Below, piece after piece: positions 23,166-36,300 of a DNA stretch of 64,000 nucleotides. The notes under the pieces were generated by a model. That model did no database searches and was not told where the DNA came from. It saw only the letters and a program-made list of their open reading frames with translations. The translations under genes were made by a program, and so were the position numbers. The stretch is taken from NCBI GenBank assembly GCA_905331475.1, contig CAJNYU010004366.1, forward strand, positions 5,732 through 69,731, given 5' to 3'. This stretch comes from Rotaria socialis. Its lineage: Eukaryota > Rotifera > Eurotatoria > Philodinida > Philodinidae. Position 1 is the first letter of the stretch, and each line of letters begins with the position of its first letter.

Positions 23166-26100
23166 TTAAATAAATTCAAGCGCTGTGGATTCACTAATAT
23201 AATCAAATGATTTGAATCGTTCTTCTTCAACGGATGTACAGGTTGATTTTCCAGCAGCTAGCCATTCGACTTTAGCAGAGACATCTTTATCTAATATGTC
23301 TAACTGTAAAACCGAAAGTGATGGATGACTCGATCTGTCAGATTCAGTAAATGTAATCTAGATGAAAAATATCAACATTTTATCTTTTTTTTTATAATTC
23401 TACTAAGTTTATTTTTGGTTTACTGTTGGAGCTCTATGAGCTGCTTTAAATATGCCTTCGTCGATTTCTTGCCAATTAATTGGATGACCTGATTTAAAAA
23501 ATGGATGTTCACGAATTGAACCATGTGGTGAATTAGGTGAACCTAATCGTTTTTCAGGATCATTCTCAAGTAAACCCATCACGTATGAATGAGCTGCAGG
23601 ACTTATATAACGAGGTAATTCTAAAGTTTGTGCTAGATTTCTTGGCGCATATGTTTCTTCATTATCATTTGAAAACATTTGATGAGAAAAATCCATTTGT
23701 TCACCCCAAAGCATTTGTATAAACATGACTCCAAGTGCCCAAAAATCAACTGGATAACTATAACCTTCATTGGATGTACTTTTTTCTAAGCGTCTAACCT
23801 ATAGAGAGAAAAAAATCATTTGATAAGATTTGTTTTTTTGGTAAAATCATTTTTACTTCAGGAGCCATATAACTGTAAGTACCACAAAACGTATGACAAG
23901 TATCATCATGAGTTTTTAATAGTCGTCCAAGTCCATAATCAATTAAACGTATAGAACCTGTTGAGTTAACAATGGCATTTTCTAGTTTTAGATCTCTGAA
24001 TAGTTAAAAAAAGGAATGTTGAAGAAAAATTCTAATGTATTGAATATTACCGATAAACAATATTTTTTGAATGTAAATATTGTAAAACACAAATGATTTG
24101 TGCTACATAAAATCGTATATCATTTTCATCCATTCGCCTTATTTGAATTTTATGAGATAAAGTTCCACCTTGCACAAGTTCCATAACCAGAAATAGATTA
24201 CTCTGAAAATAAATCATTTTTTTCTTAAATAGAAATAAATTGAAATTTACTCCTTGATGAAATGCACAATATGCTTTGATCATATAAGGATTTCCATCAC
24301 TATAACGAAATAAAATTTGTTTTTCAACTTCTAATTGTTGTCGTGCTTGTTCATCTGTTCCATCAGCTACCTTAATAGCGAAATATTGTTTCGATAAAAT
24401 ATGTTGAACACAATAGACTTGAGCATAACCACCACTACCAAGACGACCAACATATTCAAAATCATTAAATTTAGGTAAAGATATTCTTCGCTGATTTTCT
24501 AATGGAAATCCTGGTAGCGGTTCAAGCGTCAAAAAACCAATTGATGAAGATGTTGCGCCTCGTTTATTACAATTTTCTATAGGTGGTTTAGGACGATCCT
24601 CTCCTAAAATTGTTGATATTGTACTATACGGAATTGTACACATGGGTGGAACATTTAATTCACAACGTTGATGAATGATAAAATGGCATTCTAGAAAATA
24701 AATTAGTATTTTCAATTTAATGTGTCTTGTTTTTGCATAATAACAGGACAAGAAGCAATAAATTAGTCGGTCAATTGAAGATTATGTTCAGAATTAAAAT
24801 TAAAATTAGTAATGAATGACGATTCTCATTAATATACTTTATGACTAGTATAAGTTTTTAGTTAAGCAATAATAACAAGAAAATAGTAATTCTCTCTATC
24901 TTACGTGTACATTGGAGAGCATTTCGAGAAATTTGAGTACCGCAATGATGACAATAGCTACGATTACTGGACGTTATAGCTCGAATCCATGGCACGTCAT
25001 ATTGTCTGAATGTATGTGGAATATGAAATGTTAATCGAACATTTTCATATAACTGAATAGCTTCCTTATTCTGGATTTCAAAAAAATTCATTTATATTAT
25101 TTTAGTTCTATGCGAAATGCAAACAGAAAATAAATGATACACACTGTAAATATGGATTTTTGACACCAAAATGGAATATTTGGTTGACATTTTACATGAG
25201 CCACAAGAGAACACTCCGAACATCGAAAACCACGAGAATCCTGATGATCTACGCTCCTAAGAAAAACCAACGATTAAGAATATGACAATAAATATAAACT
25301 ACCGTATAAATCCACCACATAAAGCACAGCGAGCTGAATGCTTAAATTGTTCCAGTTTCATTAAATGACCTCGAATTGATTGCGGACTTGATATTTGAGC
25401 ATGATGATAATTATTGATTTCTACATCGCATGCTAACAAAAAAAAGAAAGAAAATCGATATAAAAAGACAAGCACTGAATAAGTTTCAGTTTACCAGGAC
25501 TTGATACTATTGAATTTCCAATGTTTTGTAGGCCAATCTCAAAATGATATTCTCCAGCAGGAACCATCTAAATAGGAAAAGAAAAAAAGAATTGTTTTCA
25601 TGAAATCAAAATATAGATCGTACAATATGAGATAATTCTGATGAAACTCTCTTCTTATGAGTCGACTTAGGAAGAAGACTTGATAAATGATTAAACCATA
25701 GAATAGTATCAGTTAAGACTTCTGATGTACGTGTTACGCAAATAATTTGACAATAGTTTCCATCATTTACATTCCAATCGAATGATTCATTTACAGGAAG
25801 AACCAATGCTGTTGATGATTCACTTGGTTCGAGTATTACGGCATCATCTATTTATACATAGTAGTTTAGTTTATAAAATAATTTTTAAATGGAAAAAGAA
25901 ACAATTCTTAGTTTTGACATAAAAAACTCATCGATATTATTTAAAATTTCGTGTTTTGAACACCAGAAAGGTTAGTCCAAAAGAATTTTTTGTAATTAAA
26001 ATATTTTGAATCTACTCTAATTATTAACACCACTAAAGAATAATATCAATTAATATATTACCATTGTTTGATGGCACTTCTTTTAATTTTTTAATATAAA

Positions 26101-26176
26101 ATAATGATTTATTCAAGTTGTTTTTGGAAGATTTTTTCAATGAAATGATTTTTACTCTTAATATTTCTGTTTCCAT
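23166..26176 (-). CDS. Divergent novel-PKC-like serine/threonine kinase (two C1 domains, AGC kinase)
   Basis: This is a likely lipid-regulated AGC kinase. Eleven exons on the - strand (26176-26062, 25847-25624, 25567-25495, 25432-25303, 25256-25145, 25070-24905, 24690-24251, 24202-24051, 23995-23857, 23798-23424 and 23357-23166) give 705 residues. Residues 1-140 may be a degenerate C2 domain. C1-A (about 160-215) has the full H-x12-C-x2-C ... C-x2-C-x4-H-x2-C-x7-C pattern. C1-B (about 245-300) keeps the Cys/His ligands but has a longer first spacer. The kinase domain shows GSGGYAQV, FAIKV, YRDLKLEN, LIDYGLGRL (DYG, not DFG), TFCGTYSYMAPE and EHPFF. The tail has a hydrophobic motif FKSFDYI with Asp at the usual phosphosite. 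The domain order matches novel PKCs, but the sequence is too divergent to name an isoform. Its ATG directly abuts an AG acceptor 57 bp after DHX35. Confidence 0.88.
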
Positions 26177-26233
26177 CTGAAATATATACCAACAATGAAA
26201 CAAACAACAAAGGAGAAAAGAAATTTTTTATTA
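26177..26233 (-). promoter_or_regulatory. 57 bp DHX35-PKC intercistronic gap with acceptor at the ATG
   Basis: Read on the - strand, the gap starts with an AATAAA hexamer overlapping the DHX35 stop. It then runs through a pyrimidine-rich stretch and ends ATATTTCAG immediately before the kinase ATG. It is too short for an independent promoter plus terminator, so a polycistronic transcript with trans-splicing is the simplest reading. Confidence 0.5.
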
Positions 26234-29200
26234 TTATTCTAAATCGCATGACTCCTTTAAAATCCATTGCCTAGTCGATAATTGTTCGTAATAGTGTCCA
26301 GCAATTTCATACAACCAATTTGGATCAATAACAGTGATATCAGACATGAAAATTTTCGATGATTGAATCAGCTCATTAAATAATATTGTTTTAGGTAACT
26401 GACTTTGTGTTGTATCTTGTTTTGATAATATTGCTGATAAAATACATGACGGATGTATATAAAGTTCTTGCAATGAACCACGAAATGTTCGATAAGTATA
26501 ACCATCGATTGAAAGTTGTGCAGCATTCATAAAAAAACCATCTGTTAAACATTTAAGAACTGGTATAACATCATCACCCGACGATGATAGTATTTTATTA
26601 TTCTTTGCTATTATACGACGAAGCGATTTTTCTAATGAATCTTTTATTTCAAGAATACGTTTTAATGATTTTAGATTCAACATATACCTTCAATGAAACA
26701 ATAAGATAAATAATTTTAATTGGCTTTTATGAAATGTGGAGAGCAATCAATGTTCTCTTTTCCGTTTGTTTTCTTTTATTAACATCTTTTGTTGATTATT
26801 AAATATATTATACGTATTTAACAAGAAATATCGATATGCATTACATCTAATGAAATTTTCTCTCAAGTAATTGGTAGGATATAAGGTATCATAAGCAAAA
26901 TTGAGTGAAATGTTTTTCCTTTCTTCTATGGTCAGCGCGATTTAATTAGGTCTTCTTAATAATACTATTAGTAAACAATGACTATTAGCTTTGATTTATG
27001 CAAAACTGGCTGGATCTACAGAATAAACTCGTCTAAAGTAAATTAAGTAGGACACATTGTTGTCTGTAGAAATTTGTAAAATTATTATTTCATTCTCGTC
27101 TATATGTTGTCCCGATAAAATTTTGATTCTAATTTGATTTTAAGTTTAGAAATTCAATCTTTGTGAGTTAAACTTTTTTCCAATTGCTGCGTCAGATTGA
27201 GCATAGATTAATAGCAAAAAAATAAAGCTATTGATCTATATCCTTTTTTTTCTCTTTCTACCATACAAATTAGTTCGTTCTCAAGTTATAATATTGGTTT
27301 GAATAGTCACAATAGAGTCCTCGATTAACACATATAGAAATTGTTTTAAGCGGTCTATAACTTCAATAGAACTTATCTAATGATGTGCAACTAAGGAGAA
27401 GCAGGAAGATCTCCGTACTTCAGAATAAAGTGAAAGTACAGCTGAAACCTATTTTAGCTTTACTGTTACTATATTCTTATGTACGCAAGTCTTACTTTGT
27501 CCACCCTCTCTTGTGTGCAACTCATGTTTTTCTAACTTAAACAAAAAGAAAAGCAAACTTTTCTTCTTGAAATTGATCTATAATGTTATTGAACACGATA
27601 TAATATATCTTGTTCAAGATGTTTTATTCCATGTTTTATTATTTTTTTTCTAACCACTCAGTAGAAGGACAGTAGAGTAGAGATAAGATGCGAAGTATGT
27701 AGATATTAGAAATTCATTTCATAATTACTTATCGCAAAATTGTTGTGGCATCATTTGTTGTTCAAATACTTTAATAACATTAAGTACAGTAATGAGATCT
27801 CCTTCTTGACAGGCAAAGCTACTATGTAATTTTGCTGCACGCATCTTTTCATTTGGCGGATTATGAAAAACATGTTTAACTTGAAGTGATGCAATTATTT
27901 TTAATATTTCTTGTGTACATCCATATTCAAGTGAAAGAATTAATGCTCGTGCATGTGCTGGATGTAATGGTAGTTCAGCCATTTTCATACCTAAATCGCT
28001 CGTTAAATGAGATTGTTGATCAATAGCACGTAATGCATATAGACATTCAATAGCTTGAAGTAGATTTTTTGATGGTGGTGGCGATGGAAAGTCAAATCGA
28101 ACAATATTGTGTATACCTAACGCTTTCAATTGAAGAACAGCTAAAGCTAAATCACATCGTTGTATTTCAGGTAATTGAAATTCTTTCATTTTTTTATATT
28201 CAACTGCTGGATAAAGACGATAGGCTTTGCCTGAACGAACACGTCCTGCTCGACCAGCACGTTGTAATGCGGATGAACATGTTATTGGCAATGTTGTTAA
28301 AACTTCAAAACCAAATTCAGGATTAAATAATTTTAACCGAACATAACCACAATCGATAACATAAACAATATCTAATCAATGATAGAAACAAAAGCTTTTC
28401 GTAATACAAAAAGAATTACAAATTTTATTTTACTTGGAATTGTTAAACTTGTTTCAGCAATATTTGTTGCAACAATTATTTTTCGCGTATTTATTGGTGT
28501 CTTTTCAAATACTTTCATTTGATCAAGAAATTTTAAACTAGCATATAATGGTAAAATAATTAAATTTTTTTCTTTCATCTTTACGTTTTAGATGCTGTTG
28601 TTCATCATTTAAACGTCTTGCATAATCATGTAAATCACGTATAATACGTAAAACATCATCTTGTCCAGATATAAAACATAGAATATCGCCTTGTTCATTA
28701 TATTTTTCATTTTCATGTATTTGTATACATGTATCAACACATGCTTTACAATAATCTGGAACAGGTTCAGTTGTGTGATAAATTTCAACTGGATATGAGC
28801 GACCTTCAACACTCATGATAAAGCATTCATCAAGTTTTTCGTCTTCATTTTTGTTTTCTTCAGGTTGATTTTCAGTTTTTGATATTGAAGTTGGCTGATG
28901 CTCGAAAAATGCACGTAATCGTTCACTATCAATTGTAGCTGATGTTATAATGAGACGTAAATCTCGTCGACGTCTTTGAATTTTTTTTAACAATCCTAAT
29001 AGAAGATCAGTTTGAATTGAACGTTCATGTGCTTCATCAATAATAATTACATTATATCGTGTTAATAATGGATCATACATAAGTTCACGTAATAGAAGTC
29101 CTTCTGTCATTACTAATATTTGTGTTAAACCACTTGAATAAACATCTTCGAAACGTATTCGATAACCGATTTCTTTTCCTAGTACAACATCTTTTTCATC

Positions 29201-29633
29201 TGCAATACGTTGTGCTAATTGAATAGTTGCTATACGACGAGGTTCAGTCATACAAATTAATTTTCCATTACGTGTCCAACCACTTTCAAGAAGATATTGA
29301 GGAATTTGCGTTGATTTTCCACTACCTTTTTTATACGAAAAATTTCTATCTTGCTTAAACGAAAAGATTTGTTCGAAGAGATTTACCTGTTTCTCCAATA
29401 ATTATTAAAGTTCGATATTTTTCAAGTAAATGTAATATATGTGTTCTATACGCAGCAATCGGCAAATGACGACGATGTTGAACAATAGACATACTCGAAT
29501 GTTGATAAAGATCAACATTTTCTGATGTTGAATCTTGTCGATCAACTATTGATGATGATTGTTGTCGTGGTGGTCGAGTACTTCCTGGTTTCCAATATTT
29601 ATTAGTGGTACTTTTCGATTGATTTTGCGACAT
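26234..29633 (-). CDS. DHX35: DEAH-box RNA helicase DHX35 (one-base frame break in exon 2)
   Basis: DHX35 is a nuclear DEAH/RHA helicase associated with late spliceosomes. Exons on the - strand are 29633-29387, 29325-28434, 28371-27729 and 26687-26234. With one surplus A removed from the A7 run at 28565-28571 the model is 744 residues (family about 700). Motifs in order are GETGSGKST (motif I, split by intron 1), TEPRR, IIIDEAHERS (DEAH), ITSATID, a FISGQDDV block, IVATNIAETSLTIP and QRAGRAGR (motif VI). Then come the winged-helix, ratchet and OB-fold regions with GFFMNAAQ and VIDPNWLYEIAGHYYEQ. Intron 3 is 1,041 bp; the others are about 62 bp. An AG acceptor lies three bases before the ATG. 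The frame break may be an assembly error, because the protein is intact on both sides. Confidence 0.93.
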
Positions 29634-31150
29634 AGTCTAAAATATTTGAAAGGAAATTCATAATTATCATATCTCGAAGAAAACAAATAAACGACGACAT
29701 ATATAGCATAGGAACTTGTTTTTTCTCTAAATTTTGCAACTTGTGCTAGGTTGAAATTTTCAATAGGATATTTAGAAACTTGTGGATAGTTTTCTTCTAT
29801 ACAAGCAAAATAGAAAATGAGACGAATCTTTTACATGTAAGATTTGCTGAAAATAGTAATTCTTTGTTGGCTTAATCAAACTTCGATCTAGTTCGAATAA
29901 TATCAATCATATGACGCCTCAATCTTTTCACTTGAAGTATACTCTTAGGAAAAGTGTTATTTTATGATTTTTGTAAAACTTAAAATATTCAATTTTAAAA
30001 ATATGAAAGTAATTTAAGCCATTGTAGAATACATAAGAAAATAAGTAGAAACAAACAATGGCGAATTAAAATCAATTGTAATGAACTTTTTGTTTTTTAT
30101 CTTCTCATCTGCAATCTAGAACATACAGACTATTGACAAAAATACTAATTGAAATGACTTTATAAATAATAATCATTTCTATTGAAACGAAAAACTATTC
30201 AATAGTAAAGGACACTGAGAATTCATGAAAAAGAATCTTTTGATTTTGTTCTAATCGTAAACAAAGTTTAACGATCTATTTGAATGAATTTATCTAATAT
30301 TTCGTTATTCAATCATTTTTCTTTGAAGTTGCATCAACAAATTACTGTTTTTCTTTCGCTGTATTTATTCGTATATTACTTTTAACTAGTGATATTTCAA
30401 AATCTGTTTCTACCTAGATATCTCCTATTTCGAAGGAAGCAAATAGTTTGAGTCAAGTATAGAACATTCTTATGATTTCTAAGTAAACTGGGCGGATTAA
30501 ATTCAAAATCAAACAGAGAAAAATCTTGTAAAAAAAACTTGAATTACTTCCGTTTCAGTTTCGTGGTGTTACGATTAATCAGCATTGGAATGGTTTACCA
30601 CATCGAGCCGGTAACAACCAAAATTTGTAGAGGACGCTGTGTATTCAATTTTAAATTTACATCTTTTTTTTTCTTTTCAATCAAAGATGTTTGTTGGTTG
30701 GTTTAAAGAGGGCTGGCAAATAGTCGCGTATCCAGGAAATTGTGGGTCGGAGGGCGCTGCCCCAGTGTCTTTAAAAACTGCTTCCACAATAGTTCATTTT
30801 TTTCCTGAAAATTCAATCCAGTTTCCTAATTTTCTGATTCCTAAAGAGTGACGTAGAACAATATGTATATTCTTTTATTGTGTAGATTATGTGAGCAAGA
30901 AAAGATAAAAATGCGAGTGAACAAACCATAACTATTTCAAAAGTATTCGAGTGTTCTTGAGTGTTGAGTTGCGAATGCATCATTTATGTTTTCATAATCA
31001 ACAATTATAACTCTTTCAATAGCCAACAAAGAAAAATTACTTAAACTCGTATATGACATGCAGGATGCTGCGCTTATTTTTACTAGTTTTCGTGAGGTAG
31101 CTGTATTTCTACGGAATGTTAGTAGTTTTTAATTTCTGTGTGATTTGCCA

Positions 31151-31346
31151 TACCCAGGTCGTAGAGGTACGGTGGGAAACGGCCGGAAAGCACGGAAAAT
31201 CGCTGAAAAATGGAAGCAGTATTCCGCGGAATATTGCTTCCATTTTTCAGCGATTTCCTGGGCTTTCTGACCAGGTGCAGTGATTTTTCCACATCTTTCC
31301 GTTCGGTTCCTAGGGTATCCGTCCTCCGGAATCATTGACCTGGGTA
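31151..31346. mobile_element. GC-rich palindromic MITE-like element with TA flanks
   Basis: The element begins TACCCAGGTC at 31151 and ends GACCTGGGTA at 31346, perfect terminal inverted repeats flanked by TA on both sides. The centre, about 31200-31252, is a near-perfect hairpin with CGCTGAAAAATGGAAGCA on one side and its complement on the other, separated by a CCGCGG-containing loop. Composition is much richer in GC than the flanks. TA termini would fit a Tc1/mariner-type non-autonomous element; the superfamily is inference. Confidence 0.65.
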
Positions 31347-33248
31347 GCATTGATTACGCTATCTAACTGTATAGTTTTTGTTTCATTTATTTCGTGTCTC
31401 AATAAGAAAGAGAGTCAATTTCGAGAAGCACACAAAAACGGGTTTTTGTTTCTATGCAATTTCTAGATGTTTTCCTCAAATAATGAGAGTGATTATTAAG
31501 TATTGGACAATTGAACACTTTTAACTTGATATAACTTGGTAGAGAATTCATTTTCTATAAAAAAAGATCTATTTTTCATTTAATTTATTTCTCAGTTTGA
31601 CTGAAAATTGAGTTACGTTCTAACCATTCTCTTTGATAAAACTTCAGTTATTAATCCTTGTCGAGTAAATTATAGTCACATAATCATAGAAATTTTTTCC
31701 ACTAATATATAGTTGAACAGAGCAACCTTTACTGTATTGATTTATCTAATTTTAATTTAATTGAGTTATAGGGCTTTATCGGTAAATTTGAGATCATGCG
31801 AATAGTATCGAAAATCTAGTGGTGCAAAAGTGTCTAAAACTTCAAAAGTAAAGTTTAGCTTCCTCCTTCAATTTATAACAGTTTCATTTAATACTTTGTG
31901 CAACCTTAAGCTGGACGAATCTCTTCCATCTAAAATTATTTTTGTAACAATCGGATTTTATCTGAGTGAAATGTTCGAGCGCAAAAATTGTATTTAACCA
32001 GTCATAGACATGTTTCGGCATTCTTATCAAGATGCGAAAAAATCAAATGAGAACTACAGGGAGGTAGAGTAATAGTCAGTGCTCTACCAAATCATATAGG
32101 AATTAAACACTACTGATGTTTCGTTGAAATACAGCAAACTGAAGATAACTAGTAAAACTAAGTAAATTATCCTGTACTATTACGTGCATTCGTTTTGATG
32201 AGTTTCATTTTGTTGAATGTTCTTTCTGTTGTAATGGATGATATTAGGAGTGTATATCCTATTGATGCCACTAGCTGATAGAATTTCGAACAATCTTAAT
32301 ATGCAAGGAAATCGAAAAAATTTCAAAGTTTTTATAAAGCATTTTTTCTTATCAGTGGGTGGGCAAAGTTTCGCGGTGGGAGGGTGGCGCCCACCCCTCG
32401 GTACGCCACTACTGGCAAAGATCCAGAAAATGTCCAGTTTCCAAAAAGTCCTCTGACATTATGAAGGAAGGATATTACTTATCGTGCAAAACTAGGACCT
32501 TTCTCTATCACTAATGATATATTCCTAGTATTTCAAGCGGACCTTTCATGGAATTTTTCTAAATCATAAGGATCTTTTCATTAGTGGCGAGTTAACGAAT
32601 GAATATTTTGGAACAATGATTGGGAGAGATCGTTTTAAAATCGTTTTTTGAATTATATAATGTTTGTGTTTCATAGTTGCTATTTTTCAGCGATGAAGAA
32701 TCTGATAGTATGAATATATGCCTCGAAGCACAGCAGGAAAGAAAAAGAAAGTCATTTATTGAAGAAAGAAAAGAGAAAGATTTGATGTATTGAATGAAAA
32801 TATTCATTGAAATAAAATTTGCTAGACGTTCGCACAGAAGTTTCGTTCTTATATACGGGTGTTACTTTATGGTTATATTCGTTCGCATTAATGAATAAAT
32901 AGCAATAAAATGTTGCCAGTTGAGAAAAAAAAAGATAAATGAAATCAATATGAATTCAGTGGTCATATTTTGTATAAGATAAGGATAAATAAAATCATTA
33001 TATTTAATCAAATAAGGATAAAAATTTGCCTTAATTTATCTTTATGATATAAGGATATGTAATCCTTCTTTTTATAAAAATAAGAAATATTAAGTTAAAA
33101 AAGAAAAATGTCTAATCTTTTTTAAATTAAAAATAAATAAGACCTTTCTTTTTGAAAAATGTCGATAAAGATGCACATATAATTCATTGTTTTGGTTTGT
33201 GTTGCACCAAATCTCTGCTATATGCATGTGAATGAATTCGTTGAAGTG

Positions 33249-33307
33249 AAAGGAAAATTCCGTTAGAGAACAGAAAAGTCCGCTGGAGAAAAGAAAGATC
33301 CGCTTGT
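33249..33307 (+). repeat. Imperfect tandem repeat, three units of about 20 bp
   Basis: Three successive units follow the pattern GAAAAnTCCGyTrGAGAA, beginning GAAAATTCCGTTAGAGAA. They diverge by a few bases each and lie in otherwise unstructured non-coding DNA. Confidence 0.6.
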
Positions 33308-36300
33308 CGTCTATTCATGTTTTGCTTTTTCTTTTGCTACTTATATATGTCTATGTATATGATTTTTCACGAGGTATGTAAGGTCCTACACATAGCTATG
33401 GGACTTTTCGTAAAGTGGACATTTTTTAGATCCTTGACACTGCTGGGTTTAAGATACAAAGTGTAAAAGACCTGAAGTTGACTAGCCTCAAATTCTTACT
33501 AGCCGTGATATAAAAATCTCAAGATAATTGAACAATTCTATTTCGAAATTTCTAAACATTGAAAAACTTTCGCATAATACTTTGTATTAGTATGAAAAAT
33601 TGACAAGGCACCTGCTAGATTCCACTATTTCAAAGATAGGTAAGAAATCAACTACTGTTACTGTGAGAATGGAAATAGTTAGAACAGTATAGCATTGAAG
33701 TCAAATAGAGAAGTGTAAGAAAAATTCATTATATTATACGAGTTTGATGAAGCTATCTAAAGACAACAAAAGGTGTAGAGAGGAGTACAAATATTCCTGA
33801 TTTAATTGTCTTAAACTTTGATTAAAGGTACTATGATAATTCACATCAAGACATATTTGACGGTCAAACTATTCGAAAAACAGCAGTAGCCATGAACGGC
33901 TCTCACCTGTGTATCATAGTTATGTCATTATTACACTTGTAAACTCATTACAAACTACAGTAAATTACGAAATATTAAATGCAAAGCATAAAGATAATGA
34001 CATCGGTGTCACTATGATTTTGTTTTGTTTTATTTTATTTTATTGATTGGCCGTAAACGTGTAAATATTGCTAGAATCGAAAAAGCATATCTCAATTCTT
34101 AATCAATGATTTTTGATCATTTAATGATAATTTAAGTTGAATACAATAGTATATAATAAATCTGTGATATGGATTCTTTTGACTCTTTTAATAAAAATTT
34201 GAAATCAGAGGTTTACAAGTAAACCGAACAAACCTTTAAATTTCGTTAAAGTCTTTCATAAAATGAAAAGAATTCGACAATCTATGCCCCTAATGATATG
34301 ATAAAACATAGTGGTAAAGATATTCAAAATGATTTATTACATTTATATCTTATTTTTTAACATCCTTCCTCTGATTATCACTTTGGATTATTACATCTTG
34401 TGTACCAATAGTTGATACTTTTGTAGATGATGAATAAGTACGTTAACCTAGTTGATCTGTATTTCATATGCCAAATAGTATAGCTGAGCATCTCAAGAGC
34501 TGACGTTTTATTATTATAAAGACAACAGCACAAAATAAGTATTTGCAATAAAAAAACAAAATGTAGCAATAATTATATGAGATAAATAAAAAAATACTCT
34601 TATTAATCGTGAAAATTTGTATGAATGATATAGGTCCGTTTGCTCATTGAAGTGTTTTAAGAAAAAGAAGTAGTCAAACAAGGAGCGCACCATATGTTGA
34701 CTTGCTTACTTTATTTGCTTGAGTTAAAATATATTTGAAGAGAATATTTTTAGAGAAGTTTGACACAGAATAGCTTTGAAAAGTTAATTTCATACTACAC
34801 TTGATAGTCTATTTGTAATTTTTGTTGAACAGAACAAAACCGAGGTCAAGTAATTCTTGCAGTTATGCAACTCTTTTTTAGTGTACTTTGAAAAATCTTA
34901 ATCTAAATCAAAAAATTGATTAGAGACGATAATAAAGTTTTAACGGGTCACTTTGTAAAGTGCATATAATAAATTCTTGATTTTTTCCATATTTTTCTTG
35001 TTCATCTTTAAAATAACAATTGATGAAGTTTTGTTAACCTTTTGTTATTGAAAAAAGACTTTCGTTTTCAATATAACATGTTTGCTATTAGGATTACATA
35101 ACAGGCACTTAGAGTTCAGCTTAGTTCGAATCCACACAAAAGGATGCACAAGTAACAGTCAAACAAAATGCCTTTTGATCGAGGCAACAATGACGAAATA
35201 GTGTAAAAACCAATGACGTTCTATTCGATAAAATGTAGAACAGCTTGTAAGTCAGGCTAATTATTTACACATTTCTTTTCATCATCGATTGTATACGAAA
35301 CATACTTTTCGGTGTAAATGTCATTAAAAACTCGTAATTGACGTGTTGTATAGTGACATTATAAGATAGAGAGCTAAAATACATGGTACGAGAAGCGCAG
35401 AAATAAAAAAATAACGTGAAAATTCATCAAAAATAGCTGTTATGAAGAAAATTTACTGATCAATGACACTTAAAGCATTGAAATATAACAATACCGTTAT
35501 CTTTCAATATCGAAAACAATTACAAAACTAAGTACTAATAAATCAACAGCAACAACAAAAACAAATAATACGATGAACCCAATACAAATGAATAGAACTT
35601 TGATGTTTAACATATTCTTATTATATCATAATCCAACTTTTCCTTTTAAAAAATAACTAATTGAAAGGAAATAACTAATTGAAAGGAAATCATTAGATAA
35701 TGATCCTATTCATTATTTTAGAAGACATTAATATTGCATACATATGATATCTTCAATGTCATTTCTGCTAAAGCTAGGATTTATATCAATCGATTGATGA
35801 GAAATATTTGACTTTCATTTTTGGTTTTTGATTCTTATAAATATTAATCCAGCCGGAGCACGTAGTAAGATATTGATTGATGTATTAAGTTTATTTTTCG
35901 TTAGAAAGTTAAAGATTTACTTACTTTTGTGACAACGTTTTTCAGCCGATTTCTTATTATCGTAATTCAAAACGGACGTATATTTTGTCAGGAAAGGAAG
36001 CCAAAAAAAATATGATGTATTGAAAAATATATAAAAAGAAAAAGACTCTACCAATAGTCAACAGTGATATAGATTTATGACGAAAGGTACTTGAAGTGAT
36101 ATATGAAGTTTAATACTACTAACAACAGAAGAATGAAGCACATTTAATTGGAGAAACTGTATAAATATATATGGTTTATTGTTGTCCATGAAAGCATTTT
36201 AAAATTTATCAACAATATCAAACAGTAACTATGATAGAAGTGACTCGCATCACGTAGTTTCGTAATAGAAAAGGCCAATATGTACATAAATGACATTTAA

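Noticed and set aside
32403-32590. CGCCACTA at 32403 and TTAGTGGCG at about 32581 considered as TIRs of one element
   Set aside because: The two words face outward-in incorrectly (inside-out) for terminal inverted repeats, and the intervening sequence shows no element structure.
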